NCBI GenBank assembly: GCA_020431545.1
Contig: JAGQIB010000638.1
Coordinates: 1 to 7,693 of the forward strand
DNA: 7,693 nt
Source of the DNA: Gemmatimonadota bacterium
GTDB lineage: Bacteria; ARS69
Reading direction: 5' to 3'
Shown here: positions 1 through 6,209 of the stretch, piece by piece
Position numbering within the stretch: the stretch's first letter is position 1
Layout of the letters: every line of letters starts with the position of its first letter
Notes under the pieces: model-generated
What the model was told of the DNA's origin: nothing
The model's database searches: none
What the model saw: only the letters and a program-made list of their open reading frames with translations
Translations under genes and position numbers: made by a program

Positions 1-1878
1 ATTCGCCGCATGCTCGAGAAGGACCCGGATCGTCGGTTCCCGTCGATGCGCCACGTGCTCCGCGCGATCGAGGACAGCATGGAGACGCTGGATCCGACCG
101 GCGGCCTCTTCAAGCACAAGCGCCGCTACCTCACGAAGTTCGCGCAGGATCCGGAAGCGTTCACCGACGAGATGAAGCGGAGCAGCATCTCCGCGCATCT
201 CGATCGCGGGTACTTCTACCAGAAGCAGGGTCTCACCAAGATCACCGACGCGATTCGCGAGTTCCGGTACGTGCTGTTCCTCGATCCCGACAACACCAAG
301 GCGCGCTCCGCGATCAAGGAGCTCGAGAAGCAGGCGGAGGAGTCGGGCGTTCGGTTGCCGAAGCCCGGCACGCGCGAGCTTCCCCCGGAGCTTGCGCCGG
401 ACACGGGGAGTCCCGACCGTGGCGACGGCACGAAGGTGCTCACGGGCGGTGGTTCCCCCGTGGCGACGCAGGTGGTCCGTCCGAGTCGCGGCTCCGGCGC
501 GCGGAAGCCCGCGACCCCCGCGAAGCCCGCGGCATCGGGTGCTGCCGTGCGCTGGGCCGGCATCGCCGTCGCCGTTCTCGTGCTCGCGTTCGTCGGCTGG
601 AAGCTCTGGTCGGGGAGGACCCCCACGCCGTCGACGCCGGTCGGCGCCCTCGCGATCGCGAGCGAGCCCCCCGGTGCCGCGATCTTCCTTCGCGGTCCCG
701 AGGACTCCGATTTCCGCGCGACGGGGACGAAGACTCCCGGGCGGTTCGAGGGTCTCACGACGGGCATGTGGGAAGTGCGGCTCGAGATGGACGGCCACAA
801 GCCGCAGCTCCGGCGGGTCCAGGTCGGGGAGACCGAGGAGACTCTGTCTCTCGCGATGGCGGAAGTGCCCACGACCGGCCAGGTCTCGCTCGCCGTGCTG
901 CCGCACGGCGCCACCGTTCGCGTGCGGCGTCCGGGGGACGGAGCGTTCCGCGACCTCGGCACGGCGCCGATCGAAGGAGCGTCTCTCGACTCCGGAGCGT
1001 GGGAACTGCAGGCGGAGGCCGACGGACACGTGCTCACGAAGCGCGTCGACGTGACGGCGGAGCAGACCACGCAGCTCGCGTGGGATCTCTCGGCCGAGTT
1101 CGATCAGGGACGCCTCGAGATCCGATCCGATCCTTCCGGGGCGGCGGTCCGGGTTCGCGGACCGGGCGACTCCGACTGGAAGCGGACCGGCAAGTCCACG
1201 CCGGTGACGCTGGAGGACCTGCCGGTCGGGAACTGGTCGGTGCGCCTCGACAAGAACGGGTACGAACGCCTGACGACCGACACGGCCGTCACGAAGGACG
1301 CGCTCGCGGTGGCCGACGTCGCGTTGACGAAGGTCGAGGAGAAAGCACCGACGCCCGCCAAGAACACCGGGGGCGGCACGCCCGCCGGGGGCGACGGCTT
1401 CGCGAAGATCCTCATCGTCCCCTTTGCCGACGTGTACCTCGATGGGCGTCTGTTCCAGTCCGAGGCGCGACGTCCCGTCATTCCGCTCACGGCGGGGCGG
1501 GCGCACGAGCTCGAGCTCCGGCATCCCGCGTTCGGCAGCAAGAAGTTCGCCGGGCTGTCTCCGGCCAAGGGGGACACGCTCGATCTCGGTCGGTTCGACT
1601 TCAAGTGGGCCGAGGTCCGGGTGTTTTGCGTGCCCACGCCCGTCGCGGATCTGCTGATCGACGGCGTCCAGGTCGACCGTCAGACGCCGTTCTCGGACAA
1701 GCTGGGCGCCGGACGGCACCGAATCGCGGTGCAGAAGAGCGGCTGGAAGGTCGTCGAGGTCGTCGTCACGGGGGCCGCGGGAGAACAGCGCCTGTCGCCA
1801 AACTCGAGAGGGGAAGTCGAGGTCGAGGTCCCGGCCGACAAGGAGGTCCGGGTCCAGTTCGTCCTCGAGAAGTCTTGA
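1..1878 (+). CDS. Ser/Thr protein kinase, C-terminal part, with TPR-like segment, one membrane helix and five PEGA-type modules (5' end outside window)
   Basis: The reading frame is open from base 1, so the true start lies upstream; the ATG at base 10 is only the first Met in view. The first codons read I-R-R-M-L-E-K-D-P-D-R-R-F, the typical end of a bacterial Hanks-type kinase domain (subdomain XI with its conserved Arg). The catalytic lobes are not in the window. Codons about 65-113 form a TPR-like helix pair (A-H-L-D-R-G-Y-F-Y, then D-A-I-R-E-F-R-Y-V-L-F-L-D-P). A Pro/Ala/Gly-rich linker follows, then one membrane helix at about codons 181-202. The rest should lie outside the cytoplasm: three tandem PEGA modules starting near codons 215, 293 and 370, a Gly/Pro linker, and two more PEGA-like modules from about 467 and 537. 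PEGA domains are extracytoplasmic beta modules thought to bind surface or cell-wall ligands, so a sensor kinase is likely, but the ligand is unknown. The next gene begins 22 bases after the stop, suggesting one transcript. Confidence 0.85.
   Translation: MRRMLEKDPDRRFPSMRHVLRAIEDSMETLDPTGGLFKHKRRYLTKFAQDPEAFTDEMKRSSISAHLDRGYFYQKQGLTKITDAIREFRYVLFLDPDNTKARSAIKELEKQAEESGVRLPKPGTRELPPELAPDTGSPDRGDGTKVLTGGGSPVATQVVRPSRGSGARKPATPAKPAASGAAVRWAGIAVAVLVLAFVGWKLWSGRTPTPSTPVGALAIASEPPGAAIFLRGPEDSDFRATGTKTPGRFEGLTTGMWEVRLEMDGHKPQLRRVQVGETEETLSLAMAEVPTTGQVSLAVLPHGATVRVRRPGDGAFRDLGTAPIEGASLDSGAWELQAEADGHVLTKRVDVTAEQTTQLAWDLSAEFDQGRLEIRSDPSGAAVRVRGPGDSDWKRTGKSTPVTLEDLPVGNWSVRLDKNGYERLTTDTAVTKDALAVADVALTKVEEKAPTPAKNTGGGTPAGGDGFAKILIVPFADVYLDGRLFQSEARRPVIPLTAGRAHELELRHPAFGSKKFAGLSPAKGDTLDLGRFDFKWAEVRVFCVPTPVADLLIDGVQVDRQTPFSDKLGAGRHRIAVQKSGWKVVEVVVTGAAGEQRLSPNSRGEVEVEVPADKEVRVQFVLEKS
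643..1335 (+). repeat. Three tandem variant PEGA repeats within the kinase gene (77-78 codon period)
   Basis: Three diverged protein-level repeats. Their P-x-G turns fall at codons 225, 303 and 380 (counted from base 1), a period of 78 then 77. Each turn leads into a strand and then a loop of the form R-x-P-x-D-x-x-(F/W)-(R/K), e.g. R-G-P-E-D-S-D-F-R and R-G-P-G-D-S-D-W-K. Each repeat ends in G-x-W-(E/S)-(V/L)-(R/Q). The two later PEGA-like modules (about 1399-1791) lack the loop and are more conventional (D-V-Y-L-D-G and D-L-L-I-D-G). Confidence 0.7.
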
Positions 1879-1900
1879 GCTCCGGCCCAGGAGGCCCCTC

Positions 1901-2506
1901 ATGCCGAGTCCGGCCCGCCCGTGCGGCCCGGCGCGCGCGCTTTTCCGGCGCGTCGTCGCTTGCTGCTGCGCTTGCTCGCTCCTCTCCGTTTCCGTCTCTC
2001 CCGCGGTCGCGGCCTCCGGTCGCGAGGAACTCTCCGCCGCGGAGGACTACTTCCTCGTCGCCGACTTCTCGACCGCCCTCACGAAGGTTTCGGCCCTGAT
2101 CGAGAGCGGAGATCTCTCGGGCGGCGCCCTCCGGGACGCGTGGATCCTCCGCGCCCGCTGTGAGCTCGCGTCCGCTTGGAGATCGCGTGCGGTCGATTCC
2201 TTCTGCGCGGCGCTCGCCATCGATGCGGGCTGGTTGCCGGATCGCGATCTGTTCACCGCCGACGAGCTCAACGTCTTCGACCAGGCACGGTCTTCCTGCC
2301 CGGACGCGACGACCACGGGTACGACCCCGCCGTCCTACCTGCCGCCGTCCTCCTCGAGCGGCGGTTCGTGGTACTCGAACAAGCTGGTGTGGGGTGCGGT
2401 GGGCGCGGCGGCCGTGGCCGGTGCCGTGCTCAGTCTCGGTGGGGGGGACGACGGAGGCGTGAACCGCAATCCGCTGCCGCCGCTGCCGGACCCGCCGACG
2501 AACTAG
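1901..2506 (+). CDS. Exported TPR-like protein with C-terminal membrane segment (paralogue A)
   Basis: The ATG has a strong ribosome site, AGGAGG at 1889-1894, six bases upstream. The 201-residue product has an Arg-containing N-terminus, a hydrophobic Cys/Leu/Val stretch (about 17-33) and an A-V-A-A signal peptidase site near residues 35-38. Residues 41-133 form a helical domain resembling TPR-type repeat proteins (A-E-D-Y-F-L-V-A-D-F, then L-R-D-A-W-I-L-R-A-R-C-E), with cysteines at 87, 102 and 133. A Ser/Thr/Pro linker leads to W-Y (157-158), a membrane helix at about 162-180, a G-G-G-D-D motif and a Pro/Asp-rich tail. It is homologous to the gene at 5613-6209: by hand, 61 of 93 core residues are identical. 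The function is unknown; a periplasmic or outer-envelope anchor or escort for the following propeller protein is an inference. It probably shares a transcript with the upstream kinase. Confidence 0.85.
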   Translation: MPSPARPCGPARALFRRVVACCCACSLLSVSVSPAVAASGREELSAAEDYFLVADFSTALTKVSALIESGDLSGGALRDAWILRARCELASAWRSRAVDSFCAALAIDAGWLPDRDLFTADELNVFDQARSSCPDATTTGTTPPSYLPPSSSSGGSWYSNKLVWGAVGAAAVAGAVLSLGGGDDGGVNRNPLPPLPDPPTN

Positions 2507-2528
2507 TTCGTGCCACTCCGAGGCCTCT

Positions 2529-2563
2529 CGGCGCCGGTTCCGCTGCGGGCGGGGCCGGCGCCG
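2529..2563 (+). other. GC-rich hairpin between paralogue A and the delta-60 gene
   Basis: A perfect 9-bp inverted repeat: CGGCGCCGG at 2529-2537 pairs with CCGGCGCCG at 2555-2563 around a 17-base loop. It lies in the 152-base gap 2507-2658. No T-run follows, so it is not a classical intrinsic terminator. It could slow transcription, protect an mRNA end or be a chance product of high GC. The rest of the gap shows only a short GGGG/CCCC hairpin at 2595-2605 and the ribosome site of the next gene. Confidence 0.4.
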
Positions 2564-2648
2564 TGTCATGTCCGGGCCGATCCCGACGCATGGAGGGGCG
2601 ACCCCGCGCCGCACGACGCGGTCCGGCGGACCTCGCACCCCGGCGATC

Positions 2649-2653
2649 GGAGG
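2649..2653 (+). promoter_or_regulatory. Ribosome binding site fixing the start of the delta-60 gene
   Basis: GGAGG, five bases before the ATG at 2659. It decides between this start and in-frame Met codons as far upstream as 2176, which would overlap paralogue A and give a non-exported N-terminus. Confidence 0.75.
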
Positions 2654-2658
2654 ATGCC

Positions 2659-5466
2659 ATGCGATTCCCGTTCCTCGCCGTCGCCCTGCTGGGCGCGCGC
2701 CTGCTCGTTCCGGATTTCGCCCCCGCCCTTTCGGGCGATCTCGATCCCACCTTCGCCGCCGACGGCCTCTCGCGGCTCGCGATCTCCGACGACGACGACG
2801 ACGGCAGCGCGGTCGTCGTGCAGCCGGACGGGAACGTCCTCGTGGCCGGCTCCACGGTGTTCGGCGGGCGCCGGAGCATGTCCTTCGTGCGCTACCACGC
2901 CGACGGATCGCTCGATCCCACGTTCGGAAACGCAGGACAGGCGACGGTGCCCTTTCCGGGTGGTCAGTCCTCCGCGGAGGCGGTCCGTCTGCAGAGCGAC
3001 GGCAAGATCGTGGCCGCGGGAACGGTCTGGTACGACGGGTTCACGTATCCGCAGTTCGCGGTCGTCCGCCTGAATGCGGACGGCACGCCCGATCCTTCGT
3101 TCGCGGGGCAGGGTCTGCTGTCGGTGAACATGGGAGGTCTCGGGGCCTCCGCGTCCGACCTGAGAGTGCAGACCGACGGCAAGATCGTCGTGGTGGGATA
3201 CAGCATCGAGAGCGCCGACCAGACGGACCTGGACTTCGCCGTGCTCCGGATCGACTCGGCGGGTCTCCTGGATCCGGCGTTCGATGGGGACGGAAGGCAG
3301 GTCGTGTCGTTCGGGGCGTACCGCGACGTCGCGACCTCGGTCGTCGTGCTCGGCACCACGGTCGTCGCCGCGGGATACCAGGAGTTCTTCGGCGGCAAGA
3401 AGTCCGTCGCCCTGGTCCGGCTCACGGGTACGGGGGCGCTCGACCCGACGTTCGACGGCGACGGCAAGGTCACCACCGACATCCTCGGACGGGACGACCG
3501 CGCGGCTTCCGTCGCGCTTTCCGCGAGCAGTCTCATCTTCGACACGACCTACGTCGTCACGGGCTCCGCGTATGACATCTCGACGAGCAAGAACCGGATC
3601 GCCGTCTGCCGGTACACGTCGACCGGCGCGCTGGACACGACCTGGGGCGGGACCGGCAAGGTCGTGACCTCGATCGCGACGGCTTCCGCCGGGCGCGCCG
3701 TGCTGGTGGAGTCCGTCTCTCAGTTCCAGCGCAAGGTCGTGATCGCCGGCTACTACTACACCGTCCCCGCGCTCCCGAGCATCTTCGTGGCCCGGTACCT
3801 GTTCGACGGAACACTCGACTCTTCGTTCAACGGCGCGGGAATCGCGTCGGCCTACCCGGGCACCGCGTGCGATTGCTCGGATCTCGCGGTACTGGGGGGG
3901 AGCGGGTCGTACACCGTGGCGGGATGGGCTCGCCCCACCGGCGACGACGACTTCATGACGATTCGATTCACGCACACCGGCCCCATGGACACGTCGTTCG
4001 ACGTGGACGGCACACGCTTCGACAACTTCGGGACGCAGAATGCCGTCGCGCGCGACCTCGCGATCCAGCCGGACGGGAAGATCGTCACGGTGGGGGAACG
4101 GAAGGGTGGACGGTGCGTGCTCGCCCGTCAGGAGCCGGACGGCACGCTGGACCCGACGTTCGGCGTCGGCGGGATCTCGATCCTCGACTCGGTCGCGTCG
4201 TCCCTGGCCTCCGGCCACGCGCTGGTCCGGCTGGACGACGGCCGCCTGCTGGTGGCCGGCAACTCGCCGGCTCCGGCAAGCACGTTCGGCGTCGCGCGAC
4301 TGGACGCGACGGGCAGCCTCGATCCTTCGTTCGGCGGTGGCGGCGCGGCGACGGCGTCGCCGGGACCGAACAGCCACTGCATCGGCGTCGCCGCGACGGT
4401 CGGGAAGATCTGGCTCGCGGGAGACAGCCAGTCCGCCGCGCTCGACTGGCGCGGATTCTCGATGGCCCGGTTCGATTCGGACGGTTCGCTCGACTTCTCG
4501 TTCAGCGGCGACGGGTCGCTCGTCCAGAGGATCGGGCTCCGCACCGACGCGCAGGCGCACGCGATGGCGCTCTTGTCGAACGGCAAGGTGCTGATCGCCG
4601 GCGAGTCGCTCAACGATCTCGGGGGCTACGACCTCACGGTCGCGCGCTTCCTCCAGGACGGCTCGTTCGATCTCTCGTTCAACGGGCAGGGTGTCGCCAT
4701 CCCGTTTCTCCTCGGCGACAGTCGGGCGCGCGCGCTGCTGGTGCAGCCCGACGGCCGGATCGTGGTCGGCGGCTCGATCGATTCCGGTCCCCGCGAGTTC
4801 CTCCTCGCGCGCTTCCTGCCCGACGGCTTTCTCGACGTCTCGTTCGGCGACGGGGGAGTCGTGACCACCGGATTCTCGGGTGCGGCCGAGGTGTTCGCGC
4901 TCGCGCCGCTTCCGGACGGGCGCCTGCTGGCGACGGGCACGTGCTACCAGGGTTACGACGACGAGCAGTTCGCCGTTGCCCGCTACCGGGCCGACGGGAC
5001 GCTCGACGGCTCCTGGGGCATCGGCGGCACCGAGCTGGTGCCGTTCGCGGCCACGGTGCGGGACACCGCGCGCGCGGTGGCTCTGGACGATCAGGGGCGC
5101 GTGGTGATCGCGGGCGAGGTGGGCGGGCTGTACGCGGTCGCGCGTCTCGAGGGGGACTTCGCGACCGCGGCGCCACTCCCCGGGATCGCCGCGGAGCGTC
5201 TGCTGTCCGTGGGCCCGAATCCGTTCCGCGGCGAGGCCCGCATCCGCTTCGCGATGCCGGCGCCCGGTCCGGCGACGCTGCGCGCGTACGGCGTCGACGG
5301 TCGCCTCGTGGCCACCGTGGCGGAGGGCGTCCGCGACGCCGGCGAGCAGTCGGTGCTCTGGAGCGGCACGGACGACCGCGGCCGGCCGCTGGCCGCGGGC
5401 GTGTACTACCTGCGCCTCGTGGCGGGAGGAAGCCGCTCCACCGAGCGAGTGGTGCTCGTTCGCTGA
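2659..5466 (+). CDS. Secreted delta-60 repeat beta-propeller protein with FlgD-like C-terminal domain
   Basis: The start at 2659 is chosen because GGAGG precedes it and it opens directly into a signal peptide (M-R-F-P-F-L-A-V-A-L-L-G, cleavage around residue 25). The 935-residue product has 14 delta-60 type repeats (DUF5122 beta-propeller family). Each starts with an L-D-P-(T/S)-F-x-x-x-G-like motif, continues with Q-x-D-G-K-(I/V)-x-x-A-G and ends with a (V/A)-R-(Y/F/L)-x-x-D-G strand. The motif Asp falls at residues 29, 86, 145, 205, 262, 326, 387, 444, 498, 555, 612, 671, 726 and 783. Residues about 845-935 look like the FlgD-Ig/type-A sorting fold: G-P-N-P-F-R-G near 852, Y-G-V-D-G-R-L-V, G-V-Y-Y-L-R-L, ending V-V-L-V-R. 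In FCB bacteria such tails are often found on secreted or surface-attached proteins. No catalytic motif is seen, so a binding or structural surface role is likely. Paralogue A lies 152 bases upstream. Confidence 0.9.
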   Translation: MRFPFLAVALLGARLLVPDFAPALSGDLDPTFAADGLSRLAISDDDDDGSAVVVQPDGNVLVAGSTVFGGRRSMSFVRYHADGSLDPTFGNAGQATVPFPGGQSSAEAVRLQSDGKIVAAGTVWYDGFTYPQFAVVRLNADGTPDPSFAGQGLLSVNMGGLGASASDLRVQTDGKIVVVGYSIESADQTDLDFAVLRIDSAGLLDPAFDGDGRQVVSFGAYRDVATSVVVLGTTVVAAGYQEFFGGKKSVALVRLTGTGALDPTFDGDGKVTTDILGRDDRAASVALSASSLIFDTTYVVTGSAYDISTSKNRIAVCRYTSTGALDTTWGGTGKVVTSIATASAGRAVLVESVSQFQRKVVIAGYYYTVPALPSIFVARYLFDGTLDSSFNGAGIASAYPGTACDCSDLAVLGGSGSYTVAGWARPTGDDDFMTIRFTHTGPMDTSFDVDGTRFDNFGTQNAVARDLAIQPDGKIVTVGERKGGRCVLARQEPDGTLDPTFGVGGISILDSVASSLASGHALVRLDDGRLLVAGNSPAPASTFGVARLDATGSLDPSFGGGGAATASPGPNSHCIGVAATVGKIWLAGDSQSAALDWRGFSMARFDSDGSLDFSFSGDGSLVQRIGLRTDAQAHAMALLSNGKVLIAGESLNDLGGYDLTVARFLQDGSFDLSFNGQGVAIPFLLGDSRARALLVQPDGRIVVGGSIDSGPREFLLARFLPDGFLDVSFGDGGVVTTGFSGAAEVFALAPLPDGRLLATGTCYQGYDDEQFAVARYRADGTLDGSWGIGGTELVPFAATVRDTARAVALDDQGRVVIAGEVGGLYAVARLEGDFATAAPLPGIAAERLLSVGPNPFRGEARIRFAMPAPGPATLRAYGVDGRLVATVAEGVRDAGEQSVLWSGTDDRGRPLAAGVYYLRLVAGGSRSTERVVLVR
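2743..5157 (+). repeat. Array of 14 delta-60 protein repeats
   Basis: Fourteen anchor motifs are spaced 57, 59, 60, 57, 64, 61, 57, 54, 57, 57, 59, 55 and 57 residues apart. The DNA is too diverged to be a nucleotide tandem repeat. The anchors vary at the ends of the array: L-D-P-T-F dominates early, while later forms include L-D-F-S-F, F-D-L-S-F, L-D-V-S-F and L-D-G-S-W. The first repeat contains five consecutive Asp codons (GAC, 2788-2802). Confidence 0.85.
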
Positions 5467-5473
5467 CCCCGAG

Positions 5474-5503
5474 CGCCGGGGCCGCTCGAGGGCGGCTCCG
5501 GCG
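5474..5503 (+). terminator. Strong hairpin just after the delta-60 gene, possible terminator
   Basis: CGCCGGGGCCGC (5474-5485) pairs with GCGGCTCCGGCG (5492-5503) over 12 bp, including one G-T wobble, with the six-base loop TCGAGG. It starts eight bases after the stop codon. No T-run follows, so if it stops transcription it does so weakly or with help; it may instead stabilise the 3' end of the upstream message. Confidence 0.45.
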
Positions 5504-5561
5504 GAAACGGCCTTCGAAGGGGCTCCGGACCCTCCTTGCGCACATTCCGCCTCCGCCGCGC

Positions 5562-5598
5562 ATTCGGGCGTGAGGGGTCGAGCCGACCCCGCCCGAAT
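5562..5598 (+). promoter_or_regulatory. Bulged 15-bp hairpin ending at the ribosome site of paralogue B
   Basis: The outer stem is ATTCGGGC (5562-5569) with GCCCGAAT (5591-5598). The left strand then has a four-base bulge GTGA (5570-5573). The inner stem is GGGGTCG (5574-5580) with CGACCCC (5584-5590), closed by the loop AGC. The stem ends two bases before the GGAGG that drives the downstream gene. The position fits a leader structure that affects translation or mRNA stability, or a terminator without a T-run. Function is inferred from position only. Confidence 0.5.
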
Positions 5599-5599
5599 C

Positions 5600-5604
5600 G
5601 GAGG
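5600..5604 (+). promoter_or_regulatory. Ribosome binding site fixing the start of paralogue B
   Basis: GGAGG followed by eight bases and the ATG at 5613. It overlaps an alternative GTG at 5604, which therefore cannot be the start. Confidence 0.75.
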
Positions 5605-5612
5605 TGGAACCC

Positions 5613-6209
5613 ATGCTGCTCTCGAAGCCGACCCCGCGGTGCGCGGTCGGGGTCACGATCGCGATCTGGCTGATCGCGACCCTGGCGCCCCCCGCGGCGG
5701 CAGGATCGAACCCTCGCCAGGATCTCGCGACGGCCGAGGACCTCTTTCTCGTCGCGGACTTCTCCGGGGCGCTCACCCGGGTGGACTCGCTGCTCGAATC
5801 CGGAGTGCTGGGCGGCGGCGCGCTGCGCGACGCCTGGATCCTGCGGGCGCGGTGCGAGGCGGGACTCGCCCACCGGGCCACCGCGCGCGACGCCTTCTGC
5901 GAAGCGCTCCGGGTCGACGCCGGCTGGCGTCCGGACACGGACCTCTTCACGAGTGACGAGATCGCGCTCTTCGACGAGGCAAGGACCGGCTGCACGTCGC
6001 GCTCCTCCACGTCGACCGTGCCGACGTCCCCGCTGCCGGAGCGTGTCTCCTCCGGATCGGGCGGCGGCACGGCGTGGTACGCGAAGAAGACGACCTGGAT
6101 CGTCGCGGGCGGATTGATCGCCGCGGGGATCGCGACCGCCGCGCTCGGTGGCGGCGGAGACGAAGAGCTCGCGGGATTCCCCCCGCCGCCCGGAAGGAGC
6201 ATTCGATGA
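5613..6209 (+). CDS. Exported TPR-like protein with C-terminal membrane segment (paralogue B)
   Basis: The ATG at 5613 is preferred over the in-frame GTG at 5604, because the ribosome site GGAGG (5600-5604) overlaps that GTG. The 198-residue product has a signal peptide (hydrophobic residues about 11-25, then P-P-A-A-A-G, cleavage near 30). Its helical core at 35-127 matches paralogue A closely, including the shared block G-G-A-L-R-D-A-W-I-L-R-A-R-C-E and D-A-G-W-x-P-D-x-D-L-F-T. Cysteines at 81, 96 and 127 have the same spacing as in A. A Ser/Thr/Pro linker, W-Y (155-156), a membrane helix (about 162-178), G-G-G-G-D-E and a Pro-rich tail complete it. The stop overlaps the start of the next gene (ATGA), so the two are probably translated together. 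The biochemical function is not recognised; a membrane-tethered partner of the downstream propeller protein is an inference from order and coupling. Confidence 0.87.
   Translation: MLLSKPTPRCAVGVTIAIWLIATLAPPAAAGSNPRQDLATAEDLFLVADFSGALTRVDSLLESGVLGGGALRDAWILRARCEAGLAHRATARDAFCEALRVDAGWRPDTDLFTSDEIALFDEARTGCTSRSSTSTVPTSPLPERVSSGSGGGTAWYAKKTTWIVAGGLIAAGIATAALGGGGDEELAGFPPPPGRSIR
6192..6209 (+). promoter_or_regulatory. Ribosome site and ATGA stop/start overlap coupling paralogue B to the FG-GAP gene
   Basis: The Shine-Dalgarno sequence GGAAGGAG (6192-6199) lies inside the last codons of paralogue B. The start ATG at 6206-6208 overlaps its TGA at 6207-6209, which indicates translational coupling. 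Confidence 0.75.

Noticed and set aside
768..2099. 443-codon + strand frame overlapping the kinase tail
   Set aside because: Arg/Gly-rich shadow in another frame; the PEGA frame explains this region.
2441..2447. Run of seven G, with another at 3894-3900, as phase-variation tracts
   Set aside because: At this GC content a few such runs are expected by chance in 7.7 kb, and both are in frame with intact genes.
2176..2658. In-frame upstream extension of the delta-60 gene
   Set aside because: It would overlap paralogue A and encode low-complexity Gly/Arg/Ala sequence. The start at 2659 has GGAGG and opens straight into a signal peptide.
2566..4560. 664-codon open frame on the - strand
   Set aside because: It is antisense to the delta-60 repeats. 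Its apparent repeats mirror the real ones, and there is no signal, domain or ribosome site.
5533..5570. Possible sigma70 promoter (TTGCGC with a downstream CATTCG)
   Set aside because: The -10 match is poor and overlaps the hairpin arm; no better than chance in GC-rich DNA.
3867..5573. 568-codon + strand frame inside the delta-60 gene
   Set aside because: Arg-rich frame-shifted shadow of the delta-60 repeats.
5604..5612. GTG start for paralogue B
   Set aside because: The GTG overlaps the ribosome site GGAGG; the ATG at 5613 has ideal spacing.
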